Origin: Platerodrilus igneus
Taxonomy: Eukaryota > Arthropoda > Insecta > Coleoptera > Lycidae
Direction: 5' to 3'
DNA: 64,000 nucleotides
Assembly (NCBI GenBank): GCA_036346225.1
Contig: JARFIW010001082.1
Span: forward strand, 5,394,001-5,458,000
The position numbers and the translations under genes are program-made. This document shows positions 23,236 to 35,000 of this stretch, piece after piece (position 1 is the first letter of the stretch; each line of letters opens with the position of its first letter). The notes under the pieces are model-generated. The model saw only the letters and a list, made by a program, of their open reading frames with translations, was not told the DNA's origin and did no database searches.

Positions 23236-23692
23236 TAAGAAAACTTCGAAGACAAAACGAATGGTAAAAATGGAATTGAGTGATTGTGATCCAGGAACAG
23301 ATATTGAAAATGAAGATATAAAACTTTGTAAAAGATTCAAAGTTGAACCAGATAATATAAAAGATGATGAAAATGTGTCATTGCCATTGAGTAATGGATA
23401 TACAAATGAAAGCATTGAACAGATTTGGGAAAGACATTCTAAGTTTTTACTACCACACATTAAAAATATTTCCAATCCTAGACTATGGAAACGAAGTGAT
23501 GTTGTTCAGTTTATTGCTTTATTACCGGATTGTGAGAAATATAGTGCTTTATTTGATGAGCACAAAATTAATGGACCAGCATTATTGATGCTTAGCCAGA
23601 AAGACTTAATAGAAATCTTAAACTTTAAAGTAGGTCCTGCGATTAAGTTATATAGTATTATTGTTTTGTTAAGGCGGTATTGTATGTGTTAG
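23236..23692 (+). CDS. l(3)mbt: l(3)mbt terminal exon: linker and SAM domain
   Basis: Follows a 51-bp intron (acceptor AATTGTAG|TAA, phase 2, remaking a Ser codon). The first part is a charged linker (KKTSKTKRMVKMELSDC...). From about 23485 comes a SAM domain: RLWKRSDVVQFIALLPDCEKY, then FDEHKINGPALLMLSQKDLIEIL, then VGPAIKLYSIIVLLRR, ending CMC and a TAG stop. SAM domains mediate homo- or hetero-oligomerisation of MBT and Polycomb-group proteins and are C-terminal in this family, so the gene is complete at its 3' end. Confidence 0.95.
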
Positions 23693-23817
23693 TGTTAGAT
23701 TTAAGAGTATTTGTGTCTCTGTATTTATGTCGGTTATTTGAGCGTATCCTGTGATATTTATGATTTTTTCCCCTTTCTATTATTTATAATAGGTATTAAT
23801 TAGACTGCTGGTTCAAC

Positions 23818-23823
23818 AATAAA
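23818..23823 (+). terminator. Polyadenylation signal candidate of l(3)mbt
   Basis: AATAAA about 125 bp after the l(3)mbt stop codon, a normal distance for a compact 3' UTR. The actual cleavage site is not visible. Confidence 0.6.
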
Positions 23824-24321
23824 TATTGATACTATTTCTTTATAAAATTCAATGATATTATTTAACCTAATCATTATGTGTTGTGTGTATGAGTGTATTA
23901 AACATGGCCTTAAATTATGATCACTAAAGCAATCTCTACCTTTAATCTAGAATGGTTGTTGCTTTATACAGGGTGGGTGTTTAATCTGGCTCATATACTT
24001 TCTGGAATATTCCAAAAGTGTGGTGCAAAAAACGAGAATGGAATAAATTATAGAAATGAAAGGAACGTGGAAAGAGACCGAGTGATACAGCTAAGGTTGA
24101 TGAAAAAGAAATTGCTTTATTTACGGCTAGCTGCTTGCAGTAGAGTAGTGTAGGCGAAACATGCAAGAAATAAGAGGTCGGTATGCACCAAGGATACGCC
24201 ATAGAATAAAAGATAGATTGCAAATCGATAGAGTCATACTCAATTATCAAGATAGGAGGAAAAGAAAGAAAACCTAGTCAATAAAAAAAGAGAAGGTACA
24301 ACAGTCATGATCGGTAGTAAA
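23824..24321. other. Downstream of l(3)mbt, no recognised gene
   Basis: Contains CAGGGTGGGTGTTTAATC at about 23970, resembling the ends of insect DNA transposons, but I find no inverted partner nearby and no coding sequence. Confidence 0.4.
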
Positions 24322-24576
24322 TCAAAAGATTTTACATTTCATAAGCAAAATAAATTTTATCTCTACTAACAAATATTTAATTGCAAGTATTTCTAAGCAA
24401 ATTTGTAACAAAGGAAAAGTTGACAGGGTTAACTGGCATCGTCTACTAATTGAGTCCAGTGTACTTTTCCAAAGATGTTGCTTTAAACAATGCAATTTTT
24501 GGTGTAAAGAAAATCCGTTCTCTTTAACATTGGTAAAGTCTGGATCCAGAAGTTCTGCAGCACGACCGATGGTCAT
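24322..24576 (-). pseudogene. BEL/Pao copy 1: integrase C-terminal piece
   Basis: Minus-strand reading has an IGRAAELLDPDFTN segment followed by LHQKLHCLKQHLWK, comparable with the conserved end of BEL/Pao integrase (GHFLIG...; RW..LQ..QHFWKRW). It directly follows the RT core at 24590, so RNase H and most of integrase have been deleted. Confidence 0.55.
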
Positions 24577-24589
24577 TCATATAAAAATC

Positions 24590-25842
24590 AAACTCATACA
24601 CACTTAGAAAATACGATTTGTTGAATCTTCACAAAATCTTTGAAACTCTCGTTCTGAATAGATATCTACTTGTCTATACATTTGTGCAACATCAGCTGAT
24701 ACCACAAACGAATGCTGGCTGAAGCGAAACAAAATTGAAATAAGATCACTCTGTACAACAGCTCCTATCTTCTGTAAATCATTTAACGAAATACCCGATG
24801 ATGACTTACAAGAACCTTCAAAAACAACACGTAGCTTGGAGTGTTGCTGCTTTTTTTAATCGCTCCATGATGAGGGAAATAGAATGCAGCAGATTTCTCA
24901 TTAAGCGACTCACCCGCATGCAGAAGTTTGGCTGCATGTACTGTTTGTGTATACCCACGAATAAAATCAAAGCACATGCCTTTTAAATAAGGGTCTGAAT
25001 CAAGTCATCTTTCTAAATTCCGAAATCGCCTCACGATACAAAACGAATCTCCTAAACCTTGAAGGTTCCCTTTAAAGGGAATGGACACCGCAAATCTACT
25101 TGCTGAAAGTCTATAGAAAATGCCTTTCACATTCTTTATCTTTGATTGAATATAACCTCTCATTAGAGATTTCTTCTAATTCCTAAAATTTAGTTAAATT
25201 TTCAATAAGATCAATCTGCGACATACAACAATGACAACTATTCATTGAAAAAGAAACTCGACGAACAGGGCCAGACAAGACCCACCCAAACAAGGTTCTT
25301 CGGTGTGTATGCATAGATCTACCCAGACTAAATTGTCCTACACACAGAAGCGCATAGAACAAAGCACCAAACAATAAATCAATTTTGGAAGCAATATTGA
25401 AACATGATCGGCCAGTTTGATATTGGGCACAGTATTCCACAAAGATATGTCCATCTTTGAATGTGGAAGAAAATTGCATATTTCTTCTACCACTAGACAC
25501 GTGTACTTTGAATGAATAGATTGAATGATCACTTCACAATTAGATTTCACCTGAGAGCTAACTTGGCCGATACCAGACAGAAATGGAAATATTTTTCTGG
25601 TGTGTTCCCAGTGAATGAACAAGTGATGAAATGAAATTAGATTGGCTACCACAATCTAGCACAGCTCTGCATCTTTGACATCTCCCTTGCTTATTTTTTA
25701 TATGTAAGGTTGCTGTAGACAGAAGTACAGTGCTTTGATTTAGACGAGCAGGCATGCCAACTAAAGGATGGTTCTCGTTATTTTCCTGCAATTGAGAACA
25801 GTTTGAATTAGAAGCTTTGTGGTTTAAAGTACCAAACCACAT
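24590..25842 (-). pseudogene. BEL/Pao copy 1: protease and reverse transcriptase N-terminal half
   Basis: Order on the minus strand: protease with STVLLSTATLHI and CRAVLDCGSQSNFI (the catalytic DSG is DCG); the ENLTKFWELEEIS linker near 25190; then a block with LKGMCFDFIRGYTQT and FYFPHHGAIKKSSNTP (usually Y.PHH.V.K); then at 24790-24600 SLNDLQKIGAVVQSDLISIL and ADVAQMYRQVDIYSEREFQ, which is the RT region with the first catalytic Asp. The order and motifs are diagnostic for BEL/Pao. Frameshifts interrupt it and the YVDD part is deleted. Confidence 0.85.
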
Positions 25843-26303
25843 TTAGTTTGGATGTAGATGAGATAGCCAGCACAACACTATTTTGAAGAGATTTATTTAT
25901 ATTTAAGTTTGATAAATTGGAGAGTGTGGTTTGAGAATTAGCACTATCCTGAACCATATCTCTTTCTTCAATGTGTAATAGTTTGTGATGTTTCATGCCA
26001 CACTTATTACACCTTCCGAAAGAACAAGATACACTCCCTGAAGGTAATTGAAGCACATTTTATTAGATTTTACATAGGCTATTTTTTGATATGTCTAACT
26101 CTACAAAGGATTTACATCTAAACAATTTACGACTGACTTTGCAGTAAAAACAGTTTTTAATAAAGAATGATTTAGAACGTGACTAGTAGTGACCAATGGG
26201 TTTAAAAAAACTATCAGCACTTTGCCTTTTATATGACTTACGTTCATTGTTCCCATCACTGAAAACTTGGTTTGACAGTTTATCAAGTTTCCGATTCTCT
26301 ATA
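25808..26303 (-). pseudogene. BEL/Pao copy 1: gag C-terminal half with zinc-finger motif
   Basis: Includes CSFGRCNKCGMKHHKLLH, the C..C..KHH.LLH finger found before the protease in BEL/Pao polyproteins. It ends on its upstream side exactly at the target duplication of element X1 (26304-26307). Confidence 0.8.
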
Positions 26304-26307
26304 ATAT

Positions 26308-27909
26308 TGTAGGTATGCAACCCAAGTTGCATCTAACAAACTTCATAGGCGTCATAGAAACGTGAACGCCCTTTAATAATAGACTCGCCAATCAACAAAC
26401 CTCAAAATCGAATAGACTCGCCTGGGAATTTCGATTCTTACAATACAAACATTAAGTATAATGATCAAGGTGGCAAGCTTTCGTTTGGTGTTGGAAATAT
26501 ATTGACAGGCAATAGTCATGAGCAAGCAACAGCTTCCCATCTTCTGAGTTTAACCATTGTTCACGGTACACCAAAGCCTGGAAGTTAAACCAGAAAGTGG
26601 ATAATCCACGCCTCGCTGGCAAGGTGTACCAAATCCTACCACCAGCGTCTGGACATCAACCAAAGGAAGTTACTTCATAAAACATTTTGGTATCAGCACC
26701 TACTGCTGAACGTGATTCACCAAGACCTGATGTCCGACTTGTTGGTGACGTCTTCGTCTTCGCCGCCTACCATTACTGTAACGTATATAGCTGCCTGGAC
26801 GTGTGAACACCACATCCTGCACCAGTTCCGACGCCTTCTACGAAGAATCCGCCATTAGTATGCCGTTCCACGCCTCGTATTACCGATAAAGGAACCCACA
26901 CATTACATGGCACCTGTTTGGATCGACCTGCCACGTCGAGCGCAGTATACCGACGTCAATCCAACACACCTGTTACCTGCAGATCCCAGACGACAACGTA
27001 TCTGTGAGTATTTACTCCTATGTTAATACATTTTAAAGTAAGTTTCTTTTTGAGCAGTGTTTCTTCACAGAAACACGCATCAAAGCGAATCCAGTATGCG
27101 AATTTCATTTATTCTTGTGTACAAACATTACACACATTTAAATACGCGCTATAAATTTTCTAACACTAAAGAACATTTGCATTTCTAGCGTTAACAAAAT
27201 TTATTCAGATAAAAGCTCTATTCTCATGCATAAATTCAAGGACATTTGTACGTTGCATATGCATGTAGAATCTTATGTAACTGTTATTTTCAATTTCCTG
27301 TTATTGTATATGTTAATGTGCTGGTTAACTTCGATAACCACAGATGGTGAGATAAGTGGACATGTATACTAAAACAATAAGAATAGCGGAAACCTTCAAG
27401 TACTTATCTGAGTTATTAGATTTAGCGGAGTTCGAAGAAGTAGTAAAAAACGTCGACTTTTGACAGGAGGTCGTATCTGTCTAACAAAAAACTATTGCGA
27501 CGCACAGCACACTTTTGACTAAGTTTTAGCGGTACATCAATAACACAGAGTAGCTTGAAGGCTGAATCACGACAAATCTAATGACATTTAATGTCCACGA
27601 GGCGGATGCGAGTTTGACCTGCAAGCTAACATTGAACTACACGATTAAAGTGGGAATAATTGAAACACGTAACAACATCAATTATCGTAGTTTCGATAAG
27701 GTTATTGCAAAGCACATTGTGCATTTTTATTAATTATTCATATGCTATAATTATGTTATAACTAACAGTAAATTAACCATAAATACAAACGGAACAGTAT
27801 ATATTTCTTGCAGCCATTACAAATGAATTATACACATTTATTGCCTCTATGCATTAACCAAACGAAAGGTGGCCCCACAAAAATACAAAATCGTGACTGA
27901 ACACCCACA
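26308..27909 (-). mobile_element. Solo-LTR-like element X, copy 1, inserted in BEL/Pao gag
   Basis: Begins TGTAGGTATGCAAC and ends GAACACCCACA (TG...CA, short imperfect inverted ends). It is flanked by the 4-bp direct repeat ATAT (26304-26307 and 27910-27913). If the insert is ignored, the BEL/Pao gag reading frame runs through uninterrupted. It contains no recognisable protein. A second copy is X2 (33928-42699). Four-bp duplications and TG/CA ends suit a solo LTR of a Ty3/Gypsy-type element. X1 has about 520 bp (27305-27830) that X2 lacks. Strand is arbitrary. Confidence 0.8.
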
Positions 27910-27913
27910 ATAT

Positions 27914-28760
27914 GTACACGCTTTTTAAGAAATTCAATAAGATCGTAGAACTTAGGTTTGGAGTCTGCATTTTCTTTATCCCAGTCTTCAGATGAATTGA
28001 TATCTAGTTTTTTTCAATGATATGGCACAATAAAGTATCTCACGACTCTACTGGCTCTTTTAGTAACTTTAAGGAATTTAAGCGACCACATATTATCAAT
28101 TATTTGCCTTATACTAGAAGAGTTATTTTTTGTAACATATGGAACATTGATTCTTGATTAATATCTGTTTGTTTGAACAATGATCAATCACCTTCTTCCA
28201 TGCAACTTCAAAATGATGTGCCAAAACTGGCAATGACTATTAGTTTGCTAGCCTCGCCTAAGGCTTGATTTCAAATACTTAGCAGTAAGGCCTAAATTAG
28301 GATTGTCAATGGTGACTGAAGTAACAATGTCCCTAAATTCTAAGAATTCCAGATAATTTCCAATAAATTTCTTAAGCTCCATCATAGGAGGTTTATAATT
28401 AACCTGAAAATTATTTTGCACCTGACTAGGTATACCACTTGAAAATGATTGTTCAGAGCAACTTTCCATGAAGCACTTGGCTTGAGTTATTGCTCTAATA
28501 TGATTTTCATGAAATTTGTGAATAGTTAGAAAATTTAATTGAAGATCATCGTCACCTTCAACCAAAAGTTCTATCTCATTTTGTATAGCTTCAAATTCTT
28601 GCAAAAGAGATGCTGCATTAAATGTTTTGATTTCAAGCTCTTCTTTTCAACTTTTTCTGCTTTTTTAATATCAAAATTTGACACGAACTTTTTGAAACGT
28701 CAACTTTGCCTTTATAGAAGTTCTTCTCTTTTTCTTTAATTTTGAAATTTGCACATCCAT
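27914..28760 (-). pseudogene. BEL/Pao copy 1: gag N-terminal half (DUF1759-type)
   Basis: A start codon at 28760-28758 opens with MDVQISKLKKK, as in BEL/Pao gag proteins. After frame breaks the frame 28604-28248 has QEFEAIQNEIELLVEG and later PPMMELKKFIGNYLEF, matching the LPKLxLPxFxGxxxxW start of the DUF1759 region. Near 27960 the segment WDKENADSKPKFYDLIEFL continues gag up to the X1 insertion point. Confidence 0.75.
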
Positions 28761-29587
28761 TTTAAATTTGATTGCTATGAATTTATATTTTGAACACTAA
28801 AATGAATCATTTATCTTGACTATGAAAACTCAAATGAACTCCTACTACTGTGCAATACAAATAGTATAGATTAATACTTGAATAAATATTTTGGTACACA
28901 TAAATAGATTGCTTATATGAAATGAAGTAAAAACTCACTCTTAGATCTTGCTGTCTATGAATTCCAGATAGGCACTTGGTGACACCAAATTGAAATACGT
29001 TGGAAACACCTCTGTACACCAACTGTGGATCAGCAATGTTTACACAGTATGAGCTAGTACTACTGTAAGAGTATTCAAATTAACTTGCTTAACCTGATTT
29101 GTGCCGACACACCTTTATTACTTGAACTGCAATACTGCACTGTTTCAAATTTCCTTTGACGCGCCACTTGGCTATCTGAAAGTTGGAAACATACGACACA
29201 TGATCTGCGTTATAAGAAATTGTATCAACTGAAAACTCTACACCACCAATAGTAAGATACAGAAATCTGCACGTGAGTAGTGGATTTATATGTATTTTGA
29301 TTGAGAATATTCTGCTGCTTCACTCTGCATCAAATTTTGAAATTTAACCTTGACAGATGCAGATAATTTTCAAATTATTTTGCATTTTTTTGTTAATGCT
29401 GTTGAAGAGACCAATATGTTTGGATAAGACACTAGTGGACTGTAGGGCTAGTATTATAGGTTCTTACATCTTTTATTTTGAATTTAATACACCATTAAAA
29501 TAGAAAACCAAATCCGCTGTCAGCATTGAAATGTTATACGCAGTTAAAGTTCAATTTGCATACTATCATGTGTTACGTTAATCGTGG
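28761..29587 (-). other. Probable BEL/Pao copy 1 leader
   Basis: No protein similarity. It lies between the gag start (28760) and a primer-binding-site-like sequence (29588-29605) on the same strand, so it may be the untranslated leader of BEL/Pao copy 1. Confidence 0.35.
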
Positions 29588-29605
29588 CAGCCACGTTAGG
29601 CGCCA
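29588..29605 (-). promoter_or_regulatory. Primer-binding-site-like sequence (tRNA-Lys type)
   Basis: Minus strand TGGCGCCTAACGTGGCTG begins with the TGG complementary to a tRNA CCA end and differs by one base over the first 15 from TGGCGCCCAACGTGG, the complement of the insect tRNA-Lys(CUU) 3' end. It could prime BEL/Pao copy 1 or belong to the Y repeat to its right. Confidence 0.5.
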
Positions 29606-29612
29606 AATTTAT

Positions 29613-29790
29613 GCTACGTTGGCTCGTAGCCGTGCGTAACACAAAGAAAATCAAAGAAATGACCGGGCTCAATCGGAGATTAGGGGGGGTTGTAGAAAGC
29701 AGACTGACATATAATGTATACGGCGGTAAGGAGTTAGTGACAATACCTGCAAGAAAAATAGTTAAGCAAACCTGAAATAAAGAAAAGAAT
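29613..29790. repeat. Dispersed repeat Yb, copy 2
   Basis: Partial match to 10985-11110 (see that entry). It directly abuts the primer-site-like sequence, so it may be LTR DNA. Confidence 0.4.
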
Positions 29791-31730
29791 AAGCATAGCA
29801 GCAATGATAAGTCTAAATTATTCAGTACTTTGTAGAATGTAAATAAAACTGTTTGGATAATCTATATAATATAATCACGATAAAAGCGTTACAAAAATTT
29901 TTATTACAAAGTGAGGTAATATTGGGGAGTAGCAGAAAAGTTTCCTCACACACCAATTAAACATAAATCAGACAAAATGTTAACAAAAGATAAATAGGTA
30001 AGACACAATAGATATGAGTAATTCAGTAGTATTGATTTTTTTTTCTTTTTTTTTTTTCTTAATAGCAGGCAAGTCTATTGTAAAAGGTATCAGAATGACG
30101 AAGATATGGCAAAACAACGGATAGATATTTAAAGTAATAACAAGTAGGAAATAGTTCAACTTACAAAAAGTCCTTCCGTAACGCTTCCTTGCAGTTGAAG
30201 TGTGGGATACACGATGTCCTGCACTAACGAAGCACTTCACCCTTGACTGTGAGGGTGTTGATGGAATTTCTTACACTTTACACTAATCACACCTACGTAT
30301 TTCACTGGTGTTAGCAGCAGACATCATGCTGATGGAACTATGTAGCATTGATAAATTCTTGTTAATTCTATTTCCTAAGACAATAATTTCGAAATATTTT
30401 GTAACACAAATCGAAAAAAAAATGGTAATAAAAATTTAGAAACACGGGCTTTCAAGGCACGACGTAATGCATTAAACTAACAGTAACGTGAGGTGTTTTA
30501 TTTGCTACCTATGGTAACAAAGAAAAATCTAATGCTTTTGAATAACGAAAATTTGCACAAACAACGATCTATTTTAGATTCGTTGGGGTTAGAAAATTCA
30601 GAAACTACAATATCAACTGTCTTTACATGTGAATGAGATACCTGTTTATAAGAAGCAACCTTTTTTTCTACTAAACCTGCTACAACTGTATCATCATTTT
30701 TTTTTTGAAACACTCAAGCTTAAAACTGTATTTGGATAATCCAAAGTATGCACTACTCTGATAACAAAAGGACCACGAAAACTAGATCGCACACACAGTT
30801 CAAATATAAAAAGACAAATCAACTAAAAAAACACAATTAGTAAAGCAACGCGTATCACTAAGTCAATGTTCCGTAAAACGCACGACAATTCTTTCACTTT
30901 TATCTCCAACAGAAAAGCAAAAAAAAACCAATTAGTAATGCAACGCGTATCACTGAAACCGTCCGTCAATGACCTTAACACCGCACGTGTGGTCAACCAA
31001 AACGTTCGCCTATAAAGCATACTTCCTTCAAAAGTAATCAGAACTACACTGCTCTCTAATCTGTTTATATAAAATAGTTGTTACCCATAACATCTGAGCG
31101 TCTGTTATCTCGACTTCGATAATACATAAGGAACAAAATTTATACGAACGGCAAGCCAAGAACGATGCAATTTAGAATTAATTCCAAGCGGTTTATAATT
31201 TTCAATAAGTTGGAAAACAATTTACGAATAATCCTATTTAAAATTCATTCCTTGCAATTTATTTATTAATGAAAATCAATCTTCAATTAATCTACTTTTA
31301 AAGTAATACACACGAGTTAAATTGCATACAAATCTGAAAACTATTCGAAAGTATTTACTTTATACAAACAGCGATCCAAAAACGATGTATTTTAAGAATT
31401 GAGTATAGCGTAAAATGTTAAACTATAAAAATGCCCGTTACACATGTATATTTAATTGCTATTAAGTAATACAATTAGTTTTAGACTTTATATAAGTACA
31501 AAACATTACAACTGGAATTGTCAAACTTGACAAAAGCCAACTTCGAACAATGTATATTAACAGACTCATAAGAGGATGTATACAAAAGAGCCAAAGCATG
31601 GTGAATTGAATATATTAAGTCAGTACAGACACTATCATCTATATCAGCTAACTAGATTCTAAATAGGAACATTAATAAAATATGCACTAACACAAAATAT
31701 AGAGCAATAAATAATGGCTCTGTCCTCAAA
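29791..31730. other. No recognised gene; one local direct repeat
   Basis: AT-rich. The segment GCAACGCGTATCACT occurs at about 30845 and again at about 30942 with similar surroundings (AATTAGTAA(A/T)GCAACG...), a roughly 97-bp-spaced direct repeat. Possibly LTR sequence; nothing coding recognised. Confidence 0.4.
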
Positions 31731-31956
31731 ATCGTCTACACCGAATACTGCAACAAAACACGGGGACCGAATGTTATAATCGAACTCCAAAAGGATTAGA
31801 GTTCGAGGTCGCTCAAAAATGTCGTAGACTGGAATGGGTGACCTAGAAAGAAAAGAATTGGAAACTTCAGTAACAACAAACTAATATTACGATCGTGTAG
31901 GAAAAAATACAGTCCCAAAAGAATATTTATAAATGTCAAAAACACATTTACGTCAT
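31731..31956. repeat. Dispersed repeat Ya, copy 2
   Basis: Counterpart of 10141-10345, beginning ATCGTCTACACCGAATACTG. Confidence 0.65.
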
Positions 31957-33458
31957 TGTTCGTTACAACGTGATGTACACAAAGCATCAATTTACATATA
32001 GCACATTATAAGTCTACACATTTAAAAATATCGAAATAAAATCTTACTATTTAAATATAAAAATACTTAGAATATGTTCCAACCCTAAGTATGTACAAGA
32101 AATAAAGTAATAATAATGCAGGAAGCACATCTCGTAACATTAAAATTTTAAACAGCCAGTTGTGACGTTCACATTAATTAATACAGTAAAAAATAATAAA
32201 CAGTAGAAAGGCTCTTCAACACATTAAAATTTTAAATAGCAAGTTTTACAAATAAGTACATGATTGTTCATGTTGTGAGCGGGCATTAATGTCGGTCTGC
32301 AATTTATTGCAAAATCAATCAAAAAGAAGCGTCTGTCTTCCAAAACAGCAACACAAAATAAGCAAACAGAAAATTATATTGTACCTGGAGCTATCTTCTT
32401 TTTGGTTGTATTTGTCTATGGCTGGGCGCAGAACAACTTAATTTAACTGTACTAGCATAAACGCATTTTAAAAAGGCGACTTTACAACGCTCAAAGGACA
32501 TAACAGTAAGTGAACGAAGTCGAATAAATAAGAGAGCTTTTGCAAAGTTGGACTTGTATTTATATAGCTTTGAAACTGCGGAAGGAAAACATAAAACCAT
32601 TCCCAGCACTACAATTTCACATGTTATACAAAAGAAAGCGAAAATATGTATTCCACACAACAACGGCAAAACCTTAGTAGAAGGCAAGCAATTAAAAAAG
32701 CAAAATACGATAATTAATTCCATTGAATTTGTAACTCGCTGAGAAAGCAAAATACATTTTAAAACGTTCCTGCGAGTTAATGCAACCAGAACTACCGTCA
32801 AGCAAATAACATTGTATGATTATTGATTCACGCTACAAATATACCACGAACTAACCCAAACCTGAGCAACCAAACACGTGTATATAACAAAATAGAATTT
32901 CACAGTAAAGATGCCGATAACAACACCTTTAAGTATTTAATGAGTGATAAATTTTCAGAACCAAAATGTTAGTTAACTATTGAAAATAACAAATGCGTAT
33001 TTCAAGCAACGAGACATTATTTAAAGTTGTTTGAGGTGCAAACAATTCAACGAATTATGTGTTTAGTAGAGGCAAATGCTTGTATGTTTTAACGAATTTC
33101 CAAACAGTTATAGAATATATTCCACGTACTGAGGGAAATTTATACAAGACCTATTTGTTAAGTTTGTATACTTTGAGAATAACACAAAAAAGGGTTTAGA
33201 TTAGCATTTTTAATTAAGGTAGTTGCAATTTAATGCAGAATTTCTCTAATTCAGAAAGTTGCCGTAACAAAGTGTAACAGGTTAATACCTTGAATAATAA
33301 AATAAAGTAAAATTATATAAAATAAATGCTGCCGTAATTTTTTATACACTATCAACTTGAAGTGGGCAGATTTTTGAAAACGGCAAATCACTCCCGCAGC
33401 AGTTTTTATTACAATGCGATTAACAACATCTGACCCAGAATGAAGATTCACAATGCAT
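31957..33458. other. Probable 3' flank or LTR region of BEL/Pao copy 2, nothing coding
   Basis: Follows the integrase end of BEL/Pao copy 2 on its strand. I recognise no protein and could not define LTR ends. Confidence 0.35.
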
Positions 33459-33923
33459 CTAAGAAATCACTGGAAGATTATCTTCCTTTATTAGCATTAA
33501 GGAACCTTCTTGAAGATCGTAGAAATTAACACACCATTTTTGACACTGTTGAAGTTCGAATACATTCCTCACTACAGCACAACCAAATTTTTGTTGAAGC
33601 TGTATTCGTTGGAACGTATCAAGTCTGGTTATTTTAATGTTGTGTAGTGAAGGATTAGGAGTGGATGTCATGGAATTATCAATAAAAAACTGACCAAGAG
33701 TCAACGAAAAAAATCAGGAGACAGTCTTGAATTCAGTATAGCTTTCACCTGTGGTAACATGGTGGAGAGTTCTTCATAAGCGATGAGAGCGGATTCTAAG
33801 ACCGTGGGCAAGTGATGCTTGCAGGATTTCGCCCCCCTCCCATCCTTCAAAATCAGAAGCATGTGGAGGAATAAAGTGCCAGTCTATGCCCATGTCAGTT
33901 ACTCTGTCAGGAAGAACAGTTTT
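33459..33923 (-). pseudogene. BEL/Pao copy 2: integrase C-terminal part
   Basis: Minus strand: IDWHFIPPHASDFEG (usually W.FIPP.APHFGG) at about 33860, then a TLGQFFIDNS segment (usually GHFLIG) and a final GSLMLIKEDNLP (G.lV.ikd...P), which is the end of the polyprotein. Its upstream half lies at 42704-43131, beyond the nested insertion X2 + A. The frame matches across the CTGT target duplication. Confidence 0.85.
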
Positions 33924-34802
33924 CTGTTGTAGGTATGCAACGCAAGTTGCAGCTAACAAACTTCATAAGCGTCATAGAAACGCAGACGTGAACGCGCCTT
34001 AATAATAGACTCGTCTATCAGCACTCCTTAAAATCGAATAGACTCGTCCGGAATCTCCAATTATTAGAATACAAACGTTATTTATAATGATCAAGGAGAC
34101 GAGTATTAAAATCTTAAGATTTTGTTTGTTTCTAGGTATTTGATGACATGCAATAGCCAAGCGCAAACAATAACTTCTGATTTTTTGAGTTTAACCTTTT
34201 ATCACGGTGCACCAACGCCTGGAGGTTAAACCAGAAGGTTGTGCTTTATGCACTAACGTGGATACTCCACGCCCTGTCAGCAAGGTGCTCCAAATCCTAT
34301 TACCAGGGCCTGGACTTCCACCAAAGGAAATTACTTTGTAGAACCATTTTTGTATCAGCATCTACTGCTGAACCCAAGCCAAACATGGACCACCGAGACG
34401 GGATGCCCAAGGCATCCGTGACGCCCTCGTCTTGACCACCCACCATTACTGAAGCGGACATAGCAGCCTGGATAGTGAATACCGTACCCCACACCAGTTC
34501 CAACGTCTACTACGAAGAATCCGCCATCATTATGTTGTTCCACGCCTCGTATTGCCGATAAAGGAACCTGCACAATACATAGCACCTGCATTGATTGACC
34601 TGCCACATCTAACACTATGTAGGCTTCGAGTCAATGAAACTTTTACCAGCAGATCCCAGGTGACACCGTATCTGTGAGTACCTACTCCTGCGCTAATCCA
34701 TTTTAGCATATGCTTATTTTTGAGTCGCGCTTCTTCACAGAAACGCGTGTAAAAGTTCAAAATTAATCCAGTGTGCAAATTTCATTTTTTGTGTACAAAC
34801 AT

Positions 34803-35000
34803 TGAAACCTTTTTTTTTCTACATACACCAGCCCCACGTTGTGAGCCAGTGAAACGTATTTTTTCAAAGGGCCTAGACGTTGCCGGCACCAGCGAAACGA
34901 ATATTGTTTTTTTGAGGCACCTGCCCTACGTTTATTGGAAGTCAGTGAAACTAATTTTTCTTATATATAGCTGGCCTCACGTTATGAGCAAGTGTAACGA
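34803..35000 (-). repeat. Degenerate tandem units at the U5 edge of LTR A
   Basis: LTR-end-like motifs TGAAAC/TGTAAC occur at 34803, 34850, 34893 (as GCGAAACG), 34946 and 34993, spaced 43-53 bp. Each after the first is preceded by a primer-site-like ACGTTG..(G)..CCA sequence, such as ACGTTGCCGGCACCA at 34877-34891. The true primer-site/LTR junction of element B (ACGTTGGGCGCTAG|TGTAACG) has the same layout. Confidence 0.6.

Noticed and set aside
34241..34778. Overlapping ORFs on both strands in the GC-rich block of element X2
   Set aside because: The frames are not preserved in X1, so they reflect composition rather than a protein.
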